A DNA stretch of 64,000 nucleotides from Callaeas wilsoni (taxonomy: Eukaryota > Chordata > Aves > Passeriformes > Callaeidae). The notes beneath the pieces are model-generated. The model was not told where the DNA came from, ran no database searches, and was given only the letters and a program-made list of their open reading frames with translations. The DNA is taken from contig VWPU01012722.1 in assembly GCA_013398955.1 (NCBI GenBank), positions 62,001 to 126,000 on the forward strand, given 5' to 3'. A program made the position numbers and the translations under genes. Positions 23,801-36,300 of this stretch are shown piece by piece (position 1 is the stretch's first letter; the number at the start of each line of letters is the position of its first letter).

Positions 23801-26630
23801 GACACACAGCTCCCCCAGGCCAGAGGATGAACCTGGTGACGTACCGTGCATCCAGACAGCCTGCTTATGGGGCAGGCTTGAGAATGACTTCAAAGGTGAC
23901 TGCCTCGTTTTTTTCTGCAGCTGGGAGTGCCATTTTGTTCTAGGGATATTGTTTCTGTAGCAAACCGATTTCTGCCTAGGCTGGGTGACATTAAAGCTGC
24001 CCTGCTGTATGTGTTACACCCTGGTAGTGCAGAGGATGCAGAGAACCCCCCCACACACTCAGCCCTTTGGTTTCTGGGGCTGAAGGACTCATCCCTTCCG
24101 CTGCTGCAATCCCTTCCTCGATGTCTCTGCATGCAGAGCACTGGTGCCATTAAACCACAATGTCTTTCCCCCGTGCCATCAGCCAGACCGACACTGACAA
24201 GCCCCTTGATGGTAATTCCCCCCTGCTGCTGTTCCACAGAAAGCACATCCAGGACTTTGTGAACTGGTGCTGTTCAGATAACATCCAAATAATGGAAAAT
24301 GTGCCTGAAGGAAAAGGATTTTTCATCTGGACATCTCTTCATATCTAGATCACCTCGCCAGAACTCCAGACCCCACACTGTAGCTGTCCATACCACTTCA
24401 TTTTTATTTTTTACACACATACAGATTGTTAAAAAAAAACCCCAAACATATGGTCTCCAGATAGAAACACCTACCCCTATTTAAAATATATAAAAATAGG
24501 GAAGAATCTCTGTTTAGATTCCACATTCACGTGCCCCACCCTTTCTTCCCTGATGCATATAAAGACATTGATATGTTAACATCATTTGTTAGTCATTAGA
24601 AAAGTAAGTAAAAGTACATGGTTTGGGTTGATGATGTAATAAGTTATTTAATGATTTTCACTGATTCAATGAAAAAGTATATCTTATTGTTCACTAGAGA
24701 TGGGGGATGGGAAGTTAATATACATTTTGCTTTAGATATGAAGCATTTTGGGAACATTAATGGATTTTTTTTTTTCAATTGTAACCACATGGGGTTTTAT
24801 TAAATTTTAAAATGGAAAAAAGATGCAGATGGGGCAGCTCAGCCATCTAGCTCACTTTTCACATCTTCATAACACACCACAGTGCAGCCAAACCAAGCAT
24901 TCATGACTGCAGCCTTGGGAAGGTCTGGAGAAAGCCTCGGCCCTACAGTGAAGGAGTCCATTCTCCACAGCCAGGAATAGACATTTTTTCCATTTATAGA
25001 ACTCTTCCCTCCACAAGAGAGCACAGGAACACTCTGACTGTTGTGGTTGCTCTGTGCAAGCATCCTTCTTTTACCATGCGTTACTGGGACACAGCTGAAC
25101 ATGACCCAGGAGTCCTCAATAGTTCAATCCAGGAGAAAAAACATTTTTAACTTATCCTAGATGACTGAGCTTCCCCACCACTTGGCAGCTGTATTCCAAA
25201 GAAGACATGAGTCAAACATAAGTATCCAACATATCCAGAAGGAAATTAAAGGGTGAGGAAATAATAATGATAGTAGGAGAGAAGCACGGTCTGCGGTCTC
25301 CAGTTGTTCAAGGAAGAAAGTATACTTACAGCACAGAAGCATGACTGAACTTCGAATCATTATCAGGTTTGGCAGACAAAATTCACTTTCAGAATCAATT
25401 TAATTTGAAAATAGTTGTTCCAAATAAACAAAACACACGCATAAATATAATAAATAAGAAAATTCTTATGGAACAGTAGTGGAAAACCTTCCATTTAATA
25501 ATGTCAAAATGTGCTAAGGAAAAGCATAAGCATAATGACTATACCAGCCACCTATTTCATGGAGCTATAGATGTGTAATTAAAGAAGTTTTCCAAGTGAA
25601 TTTTCTTTTACCTTACTGAAATGCTTCATTTCAGGAAGATTAAATGAAAAACTCCATCAACACTGACATCTTTCTCTTAAACATTTATTCATTAACAAAT
25701 CTGTCTCCTTTTTTTAATGGAAAATCCATCAATCAAAACTTTTTAACTTGCCCCTACCTTTCTGTTGTTGGAAAAATCAATCTCCCAGTCTGGGCTGGGA
25801 AGCAGCCATTAGGTGTGGAGATGCACAAAAGGCTGTGGGGGGTACCGAGACCCTGAGGAATAGGCACCATCAGGCCTGAGAACCAGGGAGGTCTCGTCCC
25901 CCCAGGCACCGCTGCTGATGTTGAGCACAAAGCTGGGCTGGGGGCAGCAGCAGGCTGACCTTTCCTTCCTGGAGCCTCAGCATGTGGTATCACAGCACAG
26001 AGGCTGAAAGCGAGGGGGAAGGAACATGCTCATTCCGGGACTGCCCCCCCCAGATAGGCACAGATTCTCCTAACACACCGATCCAACCATGTAAGTCTGA
26101 ATTCGAGAGCTTATTGGATTCAAGGCATCCAGTCACAGCCTGAACCTGTGAAGAAGCTGAGCGCTGAGCAGGACTGCGGACTTGTAGCAAAGGCAGACAA
26201 AAAAGAACCCAGTAGAAGTGATAACTCAGCTTGAAGGAATATGCCGAACCAGCTTTGCACTCAATTTTGCCTCGTCTTGAATAGAGGAGAGGCAAATACC
26301 TCAATGGGATGTGGAATTCTAATATCAGGAAAATCAAGAAGTCACAGTTTTCCACACACACTTTGATGTGATCTCATGTTTTTCCCTGTCTTTCCCAGCT
26401 TTAAGACTCTTGCATTTCCTTGGATGCTGTGTGAAAGCTGCACTGGTCAAGTGAACCCATTGTGATGCTTCAACATGGCTGGGCTAGCTGTATCTGCACT
26501 TTTAAAATGAAAATTTAATAACAGTCCATGTGGTTATAATTAAAGAAAAATCCATTTACATCTTAAAATGCACACATTTTATTGAAACCAGGCTACATAA
26601 ACACATCTGGAACACAGCTTTAGATAAAAA
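20900..26630. other. No gene supported; intron or intergenic sequence
   Basis: Apart from a MIR-like relic at 22.6 kb, nothing here could be supported as a gene. A donor-like GTAAGTATA on the minus strand at about 25321-25328 follows an open stretch with a weak acceptor. A frame near 26.1-26.2 kb has a good acceptor but no good donor. Both were left uncalled. Confidence 0.4.
22588..22682 (+). mobile_element. MIR-like SINE relic
   Basis: The sequence tttctgtgggccttagttca, ccatttataaaacatagaca, atagt, then cagtgttgtgaaaat follows the MIR core order: ctctgagcctcagtttcctcatctgtaaaatgggataat... cagggttgttgtgagg. Identity is moderate over about 90 bases. Such relics are old and scattered in amniote genomes. 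Confidence 0.45.
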
Positions 26631-26637
26631 GCATATG

Positions 26638-26750
26638 CAGGATCTGATTCTGTCATTGCTTATGCTGGAGTAAGTAAAAGTTTACACCATCGAATCCAGT
26701 TGACAGGTGTAAGGCCAATGGGAGATCAGAATCTGACCTTGGGCCTTTCA
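26638..26750. repeat. Degraded palindromic element with inverted termini
   Basis: The left end, ggatctgattctgtc, is an imperfect reverse complement of the right end, gatcagaatctgacc, with gtaaaagtttacacc and caggtgtaagg inside. The layout (gattctg... tggagtaa... ttacacc... ggtgtaa... caatgggagatcagaatctg) resembles palindromic elements I associate with turtle, crocodile and bird genomes, probably non-autonomous DNA transposons. The family name is not certain. Confidence 0.4.
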
Positions 26751-27116
26751 TTTGAACAAACAGAATACTGCCAAGTTTCACTTCAATCTTGCAGCTTGGA
26801 AGAGAGGGGAACCAAAACTTTATAGCCCATATGAAGGATTATTGTATTACGAATAACTGAAGTTTATAGGAAAATTATTTCCAACAGTTAGGCCTACGGT
26901 TCCACTCTCCACAAAAGCAGACAGAAGAGCAGGCAGTAACTCCTCAGCTTTAGTAAGTTTTTTTAATTGAGAGGTCTGTACTCTAAGCAATGTCCAGAAT
27001 GCACTGCTACAATTAGTCCATCTTCCATTCTACCTTTCTGAGTTTAAAAGAAATGTAACTGCAAATAATTGTATCATATTTAATCATGTGGACTCTTCAT
27101 TTTTTCATGGGCTTAC

Positions 27117-27198
27117 CTTCTATTTCAGGGTGCTCCACACATAGATAAAGGATATGTAGAGCTAAAATGCTTGAAGTCCTGAGTACTTGCAACATGTT
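27117..27198 (-). CDS. Candidate exon (82 bases) with duplicated acceptor
   Basis: The minus-strand acceptor is ttattacctgtttatttcag and the donor is AGAAG followed by gtaagccc. In one frame it reads NMLQVLRTSSILALHI and ends in EHPEIE plus one base, a leucine-rich, helix-like segment. The frame joins in phase to the candidate exon at 27316-27355. The acceptor region is duplicated as a 28-base direct repeat, so a second identical acceptor lies just upstream. The family is not recognised and the exon may be a decoy. Confidence 0.2.
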
Positions 27199-27245
27199 CT
27201 GAAATAAACAGGTAATAAAACATGTTCTGAAATAAACAGGTAATA
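27191..27245. repeat. 28-base tandem duplication, two copies
   Basis: The unit aacatgttctgaaataaaca ggtaata is present at 27191-27217 and again at 27219-27245 with no mismatches seen. Perfect identity suggests a recent duplication. It carries the predicted acceptor of the 27117-27198 candidate exon in both copies. Confidence 0.9.
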
Positions 27246-27315
27246 CAATCTTTCGGCTCTGCTCAGAACAGGACCTCAGCAGTGACACACAAACCAGATA
27301 GGTGGGTTCACTCAC

Positions 27316-27355
27316 TTGGAATTGCAGGTATCCTGGGGTTAAATGTATTCCCCTC
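27316..27355 (-). CDS. Candidate small exon (40 bases)
   Basis: The minus-strand acceptor is tttttggatttctgctag and the donor is TCCAA followed by gtgagtga. One frame reads RGIHLTPGYLQFQ and ends in phase 0, fitting the 27117-27198 candidate. Another reads EGNTFNPRIPAIP and would fit the 27623-27672 candidate upstream but then stops inside the next exon. Because two frames are open, protein coding is unproven. Confidence 0.15.
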
Positions 27356-27622
27356 CTAGCAGAAATCCAAAAATAGTCAACCAACACATTATGGCAGGAT
27401 GTTAAACGTGCAATATATTGCATTATGGCACACAAAGCACATTCAAGATAAATACAGACCTTCTCATTTTTGTCATGTATATGTTCCACCACATGCATCC
27501 AGCAGGGCAGTAAATTAAAAACACTTCACCAAGGTAATGGTAGATAATTTATTCTGGTTTTACACACTGTTTTTAGCTTCCAGACACAGGAAGAATGACT
27601 CTCCCTTTGCAGCCAACCTTAC

Positions 27623-27672
27623 CTCTTTTCCAGTGGGATTCTCTTCTCTATTGATCAGCAAAGGCTGAGGAT
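27623..27672 (-). CDS. Candidate small exon (50 bases)
   Basis: The minus-strand acceptor is ctggtatcttacag and the donor is AAGAG followed by gtaaggttgg. The only open frame reads PQPLLINREENPTGKE and ends in phase 0. The composition is plausible for a protein. It does not fit the phase of the preferred frame in the 27316-27355 candidate, so the chain is broken or one of the two is false. Confidence 0.17.
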
Positions 27673-30263
27673 CTGTAAGATACCAGATTTTTAATTTCAT
27701 AAGTAAAAATTAAAACCTTGTTATTCTGGGCTATGTGCTTTCATGTGTGTGTGTGCATTATTGTGCCGAGACAGGCTTGCTCTGTGACCAACAGCACGAA
27801 CGTGTACCTGCACACTTCATTTAATCCACTGTTATAATACTATAATTTCTGAGATAGAATGTGGCCATCAGTCAGCAGTCCATCACTCTATTATGAACAC
27901 TTAAGAAAACACTGTACCTTATATTAAAAGCTGGAGGTGAATTTTAGGGTTGAAGGAATTTAGTTACTCAGAATAGAATTTGGTCCTGAGACGAAAGCTA
28001 CAATCTTCACCTTTTGAAGCATGCCATGGGATCCTTAATGACCACAGCTGGTCGAGGCCTCAGTTTTATGTCTCATCTTAGAGAGACAGAACAGCCTTTA
28101 TAGATCTAGATGCAACTAACTGCTGGCAAAAGCTGAAACTTTTACATTTAATGAAGCTGAGGATCTAAGAGCAAATAGCAACTATTGAACTTGTTATGGA
28201 CAAACCCGGAGTCTGATTAAGTCCATGGAGCATTCACTCAAAAAAAAGCAGCCCGTTGTGGTTTACACGTCAACTCTCCTTCACTGTTAAAGAAATCACT
28301 AAGTTATCTGTGGTCTGTGGACACAAAAAAGGCATCTACTCTGTGTACCAGGACCAAAGACTGTGCTTCCAGTGAAGCCTGCAAGCTGTGCTGGGAACAA
28401 ACTCTCATGGGACTGAGTATCTCATCTGGATACTCACCTCAGAGAAAACACAGCTCAAAACAAGACATTCGGCTTTTGCAATGCAATTAACTTGATATTC
28501 TCATTAACATCCCATAGCCTGCTCTAGGGGCCTTACACGATAGGAGGCATAGCCTGGAAGCTCCAAGTGACAGATGACTTTCGAGAGCCCCTGTGCCACA
28601 GGACGAGTGCTTCCCTTGGGATTTGTGAATTACCTTTCAAGTTACCACAATAAGGTGTGCTATTTTAAAGAGCTCTAGAGGGCAGGACGGTGTGGCAAGT
28701 CTGACAAAGCACACAAATAATCCAGGGTAAAAAATAAGGCTGTATTCTTCAGGCTCATCTCCCCTAAAATAAATAACATTGGCATTCAACTTTGGGATTT
28801 TTTGGAGGATAAAATTCAGGGCACTAGGTTGGTTTAATTATCAGGGTTTCTTCTGAGTTGGGCCTGGATGTGTTGAACTCAGACCCCCTCAACTTGTTCA
28901 GTTTGCAGGCCACTCTACAGCTCTCTGATGTTTTGGTGCTTTGCAGTCATTTTCTGCTGCTCCGCTGCCAAGTTTCACAATTAACTGGAATGTACAAACA
29001 TTTCTCCTGGGTTTGACAGGAGCAGAGACCCGTCTGTGTGCTGAAGGTCATGTGAGAAGTTTCGGCAGGGTGCACTGTCTGAAGCGACAGCCTCTTGACA
29101 TCCCCCTTGCAACCCAGTGTGCTCATTCTAGATGTTTTTTGACCGTAGTTTGGCTGCTCTCAGTGTTTATTTTGGAGCTAGAAACTATACCCAAAAGGAG
29201 AGCGGTGTTTTTACTGCCCAGCGGGAGGCTGAGCCTGCGAATCGGATCTGATCTGACTCACCACTGTAGGAGAGAAAACAAGCACATCCTGAGCCTCGAT
29301 CCAAGTGTGGAGTCCTTACCTAAACCCCCAGTCCCAGGGAACTCCAAGAGCTGGAGTTTGGCAATCCCTAAGTCTCTAAAGCATTAGCCAGAGACTTCTT
29401 CCCATGCAGTCACATTTTCAGTGAGGAGGCTTCCTATAGCAATAGAGGATGATACAGATTACTGTGATTTTGCATAATTCTACGTAGTTTGAAGTAAGTT
29501 TTTCTTCCACCATGTTCCCCTTCTTGTTTATTGTGTTTAAAATACAGTTCTGGTTTATAATCCTTTTTAAATTTTCCTAACACTTGAAAGTGTATATTGA
29601 AGGATGTAAGGTGTATGATGACTGATCTTGCTAGGAATCACTCATACCTAAGTCATACCTACAACAGAGCAAAATAACTCCAGTGGAAGACATTGATGCT
29701 GACTCACAGCAAAGGAGACACTCAGGGTTGTGCATATTGGCTGTCAGGCCCTGAAGGGCTGGGGGTGGGGTTAAAATAGAAAATCTCAGTCTTAACTTCT
29801 GTATATGGCTGTTCTTCGTGCCAAAGGCCTAAAAACAATTTCTATGTCTTTGTTAAAGCAGTTTCAAATCTACATATGAAAATCACTATAAAATCTTTGG
29901 TATATTGTTACTGTTGAGCACAGATAATGTTGACTTTGAAAGCAAAGCCTATTCACTTTTCACCATTGAGAAAAATGATATTCAGAGAGAACCAAAATAG
30001 GGCTTAACTGAAGGTTACATGAACGCTGTGAAGGGGGCTCCAAGGGAAGTGCTATGTTTTCCCCTCTGTTATGGACAAAGGTGAATGAAGGGAGCAGCAA
30101 GATTAGCAGGAAGTCATATTTTAAAGGTGGAGACATAAGATAAAAACTCGTCTGAAAACAAAGTCTCTAGTCAGCAGCATTAATAAAACACCAGGTTCCT
30201 TAAAATAAAAAGAAAAAGGAAGAGTTGCTAATAATAAAAAAAAAAAATAATTAGGTCTCTGTT

Positions 30264-30269
30264 TTTATT
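30264..30269 (-). promoter_or_regulatory. Polyadenylation signal AATAAA
   Basis: TTTATT on the plus strand is AATAAA on the minus strand, about 350 bases after the stop codon of the 30616-30790 terminal exon. It is the first canonical signal noticed downstream. The hexamer is common in AT-rich DNA. Confidence 0.3.
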
Positions 30270-30615
30270 GCAATATTTAGTCTTTTGCTCTTCTAAATAT
30301 GGAAGCTCAAAAGTTGCATGTCAGCAGACAAGCTCTCCACCTATAGTTAAAAGGGTAGGTTGGTTCCAAGATGTGATATGATAGACATGTGTAATACCGT
30401 ATAATATTGCACAGGGGCTATTTTATCTTTCCAAAAGCCATACTGTACAACACTGAACTAGTTTTGCTAGTCCCTCTGATGGATACAAAGTGCAAAGTGG
30501 TATGCATATGGCCCTATGGAAGTATAACATCACATTCTTCTAGCTTATACAAGTTTAATGGCACTGAATTAGCATGGGCTGCCCTTTGGTGCTAATTCTT
30601 TCTGCACTCAGGGGG

Positions 30616-30790
30616 TTAAAGGAGCTTCATACTATCCAGATGTTCAGTGGCTCCTGCAAATGAAAGATTAGCAATTTTTGCAACTGCTGCTCTTTCTTCT
30701 GCTCCCTTTTTAAAGCTGATATTTTCCTTAAGAACTTGCTTAGTATCTGAGTCAGAGGAATCTCTTCCCTCAGGTAAATCAATCAATAGG
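30616..30790 (-). CDS. Probable terminal coding exon, 57 residues, unrecognised
   Basis: The minus strand has a very strong acceptor, cattttgttccttttcttgtgcag, before the exon. After one base of a split codon, the frame gives LLIDLPEGRDSSDSDTKQVL, then a Lys/Glu-rich SFKKGAEERAAVAKIA, and ends HLDSMKLL with TAA. The charged, low-cysteine, helix-prone composition is unlike the surrounding non-coding frames. It would be the C-terminal tail of a soluble or cytoplasmic region. I do not recognise the family. The candidate exon at 32123-32201 ends in the matching phase 2. It could be an alternative last exon of the same gene that ends at 11556, or the end of a separate gene. Confidence 0.42.
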
Positions 30791-32122
30791 CTGCACAAGA
30801 AAAGGAACAAAATGTTGAGGAGGTAGGCCTGAGTTGTATTAATTTGTTTACAGGAATTGCCTTCCAGGGACCAATATATTCATCCCAGGGTTTCATTTTC
30901 CTCTGTGAAATAGGAATCAAACACAGCATTATTTCACGGTATAAAAATAAAATAATAAAAAGTAGCTCAAATTTCTTCAAAACTCCCACATTTTTAGTGT
31001 TAGTCAATAAGTGTCCCTATTAATTTTTCAGATTAGATTATAGATAAATGATACAGGTATCAGAAATAAAGTTCTTAATTCCCACCTGCCACCAACAAGG
31101 CATCCTGGAGAGAAATAGGAAGAGTAGCCAAAATTCATTTCAATAAACAAATACCAGCTTCATATCTACTAAGCCTGTCTTTTGTATACATAGGTTTACT
31201 CAGGTTCCTGCTGCTGCAAGAGCTGTTCAAGCATGGAATAAGTAGAGTTCCAATGAGACAAAACCTTCTGCCTCAGCTGGCATTTTAAAACTTGCTTTCT
31301 TGCTGCAGCTCAGCTAGAATTTTTCTAACCTTAACAGAATTGCTAGATTTCACATCTTGCTCTAGTATGTTCTTTTCCAGTGCTCCAGTTATCGTACAGG
31401 AAGCAATGAATTGTCTGAGGCTGAAAGCGATGTCGAATGTGTGTTACTAGCACTGTGACTGTGCTCTGTGAAACTTCCCTAATGAAGACATGCACCAGGC
31501 TGCTCTTGCTGCTCTTCCTCTGCCTTTTGTGAAGTCCACACGTGTACTGTGCCTGGGAACAAGCTCCTTCTCATGTAACTCCACCAGCTTTCATGCAAAG
31601 AAAACCAGGTGGAGATAGTAGCATCTTGTATTAGTTAAGGCGATTTGGGGGCATGCTGGTAACAAGTTACTTGAAAAAACTATTGGCTTAAACTTATGAC
31701 TACTTTAATTAATTGCTTATTTAATTTAATAGGCACTGATATGTTTGTTTGATGTTAATTCTCAGCACCCTGAGAGTACTTCCAGCCTTTCCATACTCAG
31801 CCTCCCCCAGGGCCACCCCTGGGCATGCCCACTGCTCCAAAACAGTGAGGATCCTAGATATCATAGTCCCCTGGTCTACAAGGGGCAGAGAACAGTTTGG
31901 GAGCACTGAGTAGGATAAAAGGAAAGAGGCACTTTGAGGGAAAGGGTTCTTCCACAGCAGAGGACTCAGGCCATGGTGTGATTGCAATGATTCCAGCGTG
32001 GCCCATCAGAGATGCAACACTGCAGCCTGAGACACAGCCAGGTTGTAAATGGATCAGGACTAGCATGGACCATAAGCAGGCTGGGCCATAGTGCACATGA
32101 ACCAGGTCACACACACACTTAC

Positions 32123-32201
32123 CCAGCACTGCTCCAAGAGTAGAGATTATTGGCAGGGAGACAGCTGTGCACTGAGGACTCAAGGCTACAGTGAAAAGTA
32201 G
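32123..32201 (-). CDS. Candidate internal exon (79 bases) upstream of the 30.7 kb terminal exon
   Basis: Both sites are strong on the minus strand: the acceptor is a long pyrimidine tract ending ccgtgttctgcag, and the donor is GCTGG followed by gtaagtgtg. The frame that joins in phase 2 to the 30790 exon reads TFHCSLESSVHSCL, then PANNLYSWSSAG, before LLIDLPEG. A second frame is open and hydrophobic (LLFTVALSPQ... LGAVLG) but would not continue into that exon. The intron between would be about 1.3 kb. Confidence 0.28.
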
Positions 32202-33278
32202 CTGCAGAACACGGGAAAGAGGGGGGGAGAAAGAAAAGCAGGGGGGAAATAAATATGAAAAAACAAGAACCTTCAATCAATTTCACCACTGTGATGATCT
32301 CCAGGGATGGAAGAGCTGATTTTCTAAGATTTCTCCTGAACTCTTGTCCCCTCCGAAACATCTTTGATATGTTAGTGGCTAGCTATGCTTATATGTTTTG
32401 AAGAGATCCATAGAATTTTATTGTGATGTGGTCTGTTCAGCAGCAATATTTATCGCAGTCAGATTTAGGATCAGGCGTGGCCCAGCTGCACCCTTGTAAG
32501 CAAATATTTGATTTTAAGTCTATATTCCTATTTAACAAAAGTAAATTCTCAGCAAGAGGAGGGCTAAACCTTAGTATGTTACTTTCTTCTAATATGACAG
32601 ATCTTAAAAGCTGCTTTTGTAAACCTTAGGCTTTGGGAAGGTGTAGGAAGCTCCAGTGACTGGTTAAGAGACTTCTGTCTCTTACCATTCCAGCAGAAGC
32701 AGCAGTTTGTAGATGCAGCAGGAAAGGGGGCAGGGAGCAGGGAGCAATGGAGAAAGTTAATGATCAGATCAAAGAATCTCACTCTTGAAAACTAATAGCA
32801 TTACCTCCATGTTTGTAAGACCTACAAACTCAATCAGAGCATAGCAAGTGGGAGAGTTCACTACCTGGCACCACAGCCTAATTTGGGAATTGTGCAGAAC
32901 AGTGATGAGAGGCAGGTATTTGGAGGGCACTGAATCAGCAGCGATGGCAAACTCACCACGGAGACTTTGCTAATCTATCAGACCAGAGCTGTTGTTGGCC
33001 AAGCAGCTAGATCTAATCCAAAGCTCCGTGGGTTGGCCCCAGCAGAGTGAGAAAATCATGATGATCTACTATTTTGGATATAGTTCTTTTTATTTTACAG
33101 AAATACATGAAGCCTTGCTTCCCAGAGCATGAGCAGAGAACCAGACAACAGGAGCCTGTTTCACTTTTTATGGCTCCTGGCTTCTTCCAGTCAGCATTCA
33201 GTCCCCAAACTCTCTCTCCAGGTAGCTGTTTTGTTTCAGGCCCACATTAGCAGTACTCTTGCATCTGTCTTGTTTTAC

Positions 33279-33331
33279 CTCACTGACTCTTCCCTCAGTT
33301 GCTCTGGTCTTTCTGCTGTTTCTCGGAGACA
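33279..33331 (-). CDS. Candidate small exon (53 bases)
   Basis: The minus-strand acceptor is cattggtctgtaattcag and the donor is TGAG followed by gtaaaaca. Two frames are open: CLRETAERPEQLREESV, which looks like a charged helix, and SPRNSRKTRATEGRVSE. Neither ends in phase 1, which the preferred frame of the 32123-32201 candidate needs. Purine-rich content is typical of exons but also of chance sequence. Confidence 0.15.
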
Positions 33332-36300
33332 CTGAATTACAGACCAATGTATCAGCCCATGGTTTGCTGTGCCAGCCACCAGGGACATAGACTGGTTTGC
33401 AGCTAATGTGGCATTTGTGCAAATTCTACTTATTTTTTGGGTTGGGAAATGGTTCTTTTTTATCAGATCTCTGATATGACAAAAATGTGTTTGTGGTTTT
33501 CTACAGCCATCTGAGAAGAAGGTGAAAGACTAGTCTCGTCACCTGAAATTCAGTCCATCTTGTGAGAGTAGTCTAAAAGTCTGCATGTTCACTAAGTCAT
33601 TTGCTTTTGCCAGCTGCCCAATGGAACAAGTCCCTCACGCCATAGGAAACAGTACTTGAACCTCAAGCCAGTGTCAAGGGATGACACTATATCCACCCCT
33701 ACCTTGCAGGCTCCAAATGCAAATCAAATATTTGCAAGAATGAATGTTCTCTCGGAAACGCTGGATACAGGATGAGCTCTGCCCCATATAAGAAGCCTGT
33801 GCGATTCAGGAAATATCTTGGGACAATCAAATTCTACAAGGAAGTCGTGGTCGCTGGAAAACATCACAAGTTCACCTCTTCCCCACTCCTTCTTTTCTCT
33901 GCATGATGGGGAAACCATTTTCTCTCGCTGACACTTGCTGCTTTTTTATATCTCCCTTCTGTCACTCAGCTCACCCATAATCCCACAGCACACTCTGTTC
34001 CTGTTCCTCGTGTCTAGTTGGCTTCCTTGAGTCTGGCTGGCCTTGGATCACACTGTCCAAGGCATAAAACAACATTGGTGGACACCTCAGGGCAGGAACA
34101 GCATCTCAGTCACATCACAAGAGTCACTGTAATTTAGGCAATAAAAATGAGAATATCTGTAAGAAAAGTCACCTTGGCTGTCCAGCTCCTTCTCTCCTTG
34201 AACTCCAGTGGCTTCTTGGCTTTTGAAATAGTGTAGCACACAAAGCTGGTCTCCCAGGCACTGAGTTTCTTCTGTTGGGCTGCAGCCAGCTGCTCTCTTT
34301 GCCTGCTTTCTCTCTTCATTGACAATTTATTGGCTGCCCTACACCTGGTTTTTTTTCCCTCTTAAATTTTCTCTTTTCTGGGCAATCCTTATACGTGACT
34401 CAGCTGGCAGTATATTTCCTCGGTACTTGAGCGAGAGCATGTCAACTGCGAGGGGGAAAAAGAGACATCCCTCACTGAACCTGCCACGGTGCCACGGCCG
34501 TGCCTGTTAACATCAAAATACAGCGTGCTTGGGAAATGAAACTGCTCTTCCATTTCACTGCTACCTCCTGCTTGTACCTTTATACTTGGTTTATTTGGAT
34601 CATCTCAGAAGGCTCTGGAGGATGGTCTCAAACATCCCTGACTCCCACCTCACCGATGGCCTCTCCTCGCTCTAGGCTCAGAGCTTAGTTTCCCTATTCC
34701 CCCTTCCAGTTGCTATGCCCGGTGCCTCCCATGGGTATTCATTTCTATGCTCAGCTTCTGAAAGCATGTTTAAAATCACTTTACATTTAAATTAGCTAAG
34801 GGCCTTAATGTTTGGATTATGACTAAAGAGCAAGCGGGTTGTAACTCTTTCCTCTCCTTTGAAATTTAACATCTAGATTAAGGAAGGTTGAAATTTTTCC
34901 CTCTCCAGCTCTGCCTTCGTCCTTCCTCCCAGCAGGTCCTCATGTGTAGCACCAGTAGGAACAAACAGCCTGTCCGTGCTTGGGACTAATCGGGACTGGC
35001 CACAGGATGTCACTATTACTCCACAAACATACGGCGAGTGAGGTGTTTGTTTACAGGAGGCCAGGGTCTGCGCTTTAGTTGTCTACAACTCGTATGTCGC
35101 CAGCCTGCTCAGCTCTGGATTGGAACTTGAGGAGACACATCCCGGTGCTCCTCAGCAGAGCCACAATCCCGTGCAGAATTTGGCGAGGTGCGTTAAGACA
35201 CAACTTACGTGTGCATGAGCGTATGCACACATCAGCGTCAGTTTGTCCTGAGTTTACATAGCCCTTGGATTTCACCTTGGATATGGAATTCAAATACCTG
35301 AAGTGAGCCAAGAACTGCTTGTTGCAAGCCAAAATCACATTAAGCCTCTGAGTATCAAATGGTTCCCTGTAAAACCTTAAATCAGCCCAGGTCCCCTCCA
35401 ACTCAGACAAGGCTCGTAAAACTCAGGGTAAAATTCAGTTTCAAGTTCATAACAAAACCCAAAGGCAGGTTTCAGGTTTGCATTTGGATTTTGTTCTGAA
35501 TGTTTGCATAGCTCTGCTCAATGCAAGGTCACAGGCACTGGGTGGGGGAAAGGCTTTTTAAATGTTTCCATTCTCCAAAACAGAGATAAACACATGACTC
35601 TGAGCTGGTGCAGCCATGGGGTGAAAATTTGAATGCAGCAATAGATAGAAATGTCCATTCAAGAGAAGTAAATCTTCATAAATGGAGACAGAAACCAGGC
35701 TAAGTAAAAGGGTCAAAAGAAAACATCCCTATCCTGGGAAGCTTACTATCAATGTGTCAGCATAAGGACTCTTAGTCTCCTCTCCCTGTTACCTCTTCAA
35801 TACCTTGTCCTTTCTTCCTTATTCCTTGAGATGTATGAGCTGCTGTACCTCAGATCTGATGTCTTGGGGAATCTCCAGCCAACTCCCTTCCAGGCCAGTA
35901 AATTTTATATTCACATCTTGCTCACAAAACACACCAATTCACAAAAAAAAGAGTGTCCTCTGATTATATATTATCCTTGATTTGTTGAGTTCTGAGAACT
36001 TATTCCATGTTTACACCTCATTATATTGAATTCAAGTGGTTTGTGGTTAGTGGTGCCATTTTTTTTTCTGGGGAAGCATTGTATTTGCAGAAAAAAACCC
36101 CATATGTATGGAGTTTCTGTAATGTACAAATACTATTATGTTCTTAATTTGTGCCTTTTTATTTGCAAAAATTGGGTGAAGAAGAGGCTTCTCTTACAAT
36201 TTGGGAACCTTTTTGGTAGCACTGGGCTTAATTTTTACCCTTTGGATAATGAGGTAGCTAAAACACCAGGGGTGGTCATATCCTATTCCTCTATAAAACA

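Noticed and set aside
25321..25385. Minus-strand stretch ending in a strong donor (ctgtgct-gtaagtata)
   Set aside because: The only usable acceptor lacks a pyrimidine tract, and the segment would be 56 bases in a phase that joins no neighbour.
25990..26361. Minus-strand frame with acceptor near 26185 reading RSPAQRSASSQVQAVTG
   Set aside because: It is phase-compatible with the 27117 candidate, but no acceptable donor follows the open part.
28941..29387. 148-residue plus-strand frame as an exon
   Set aside because: It has no strong acceptor or donor at its edges and no recognisable domain or compositional signature. Its length is within chance for this amount of sequence.
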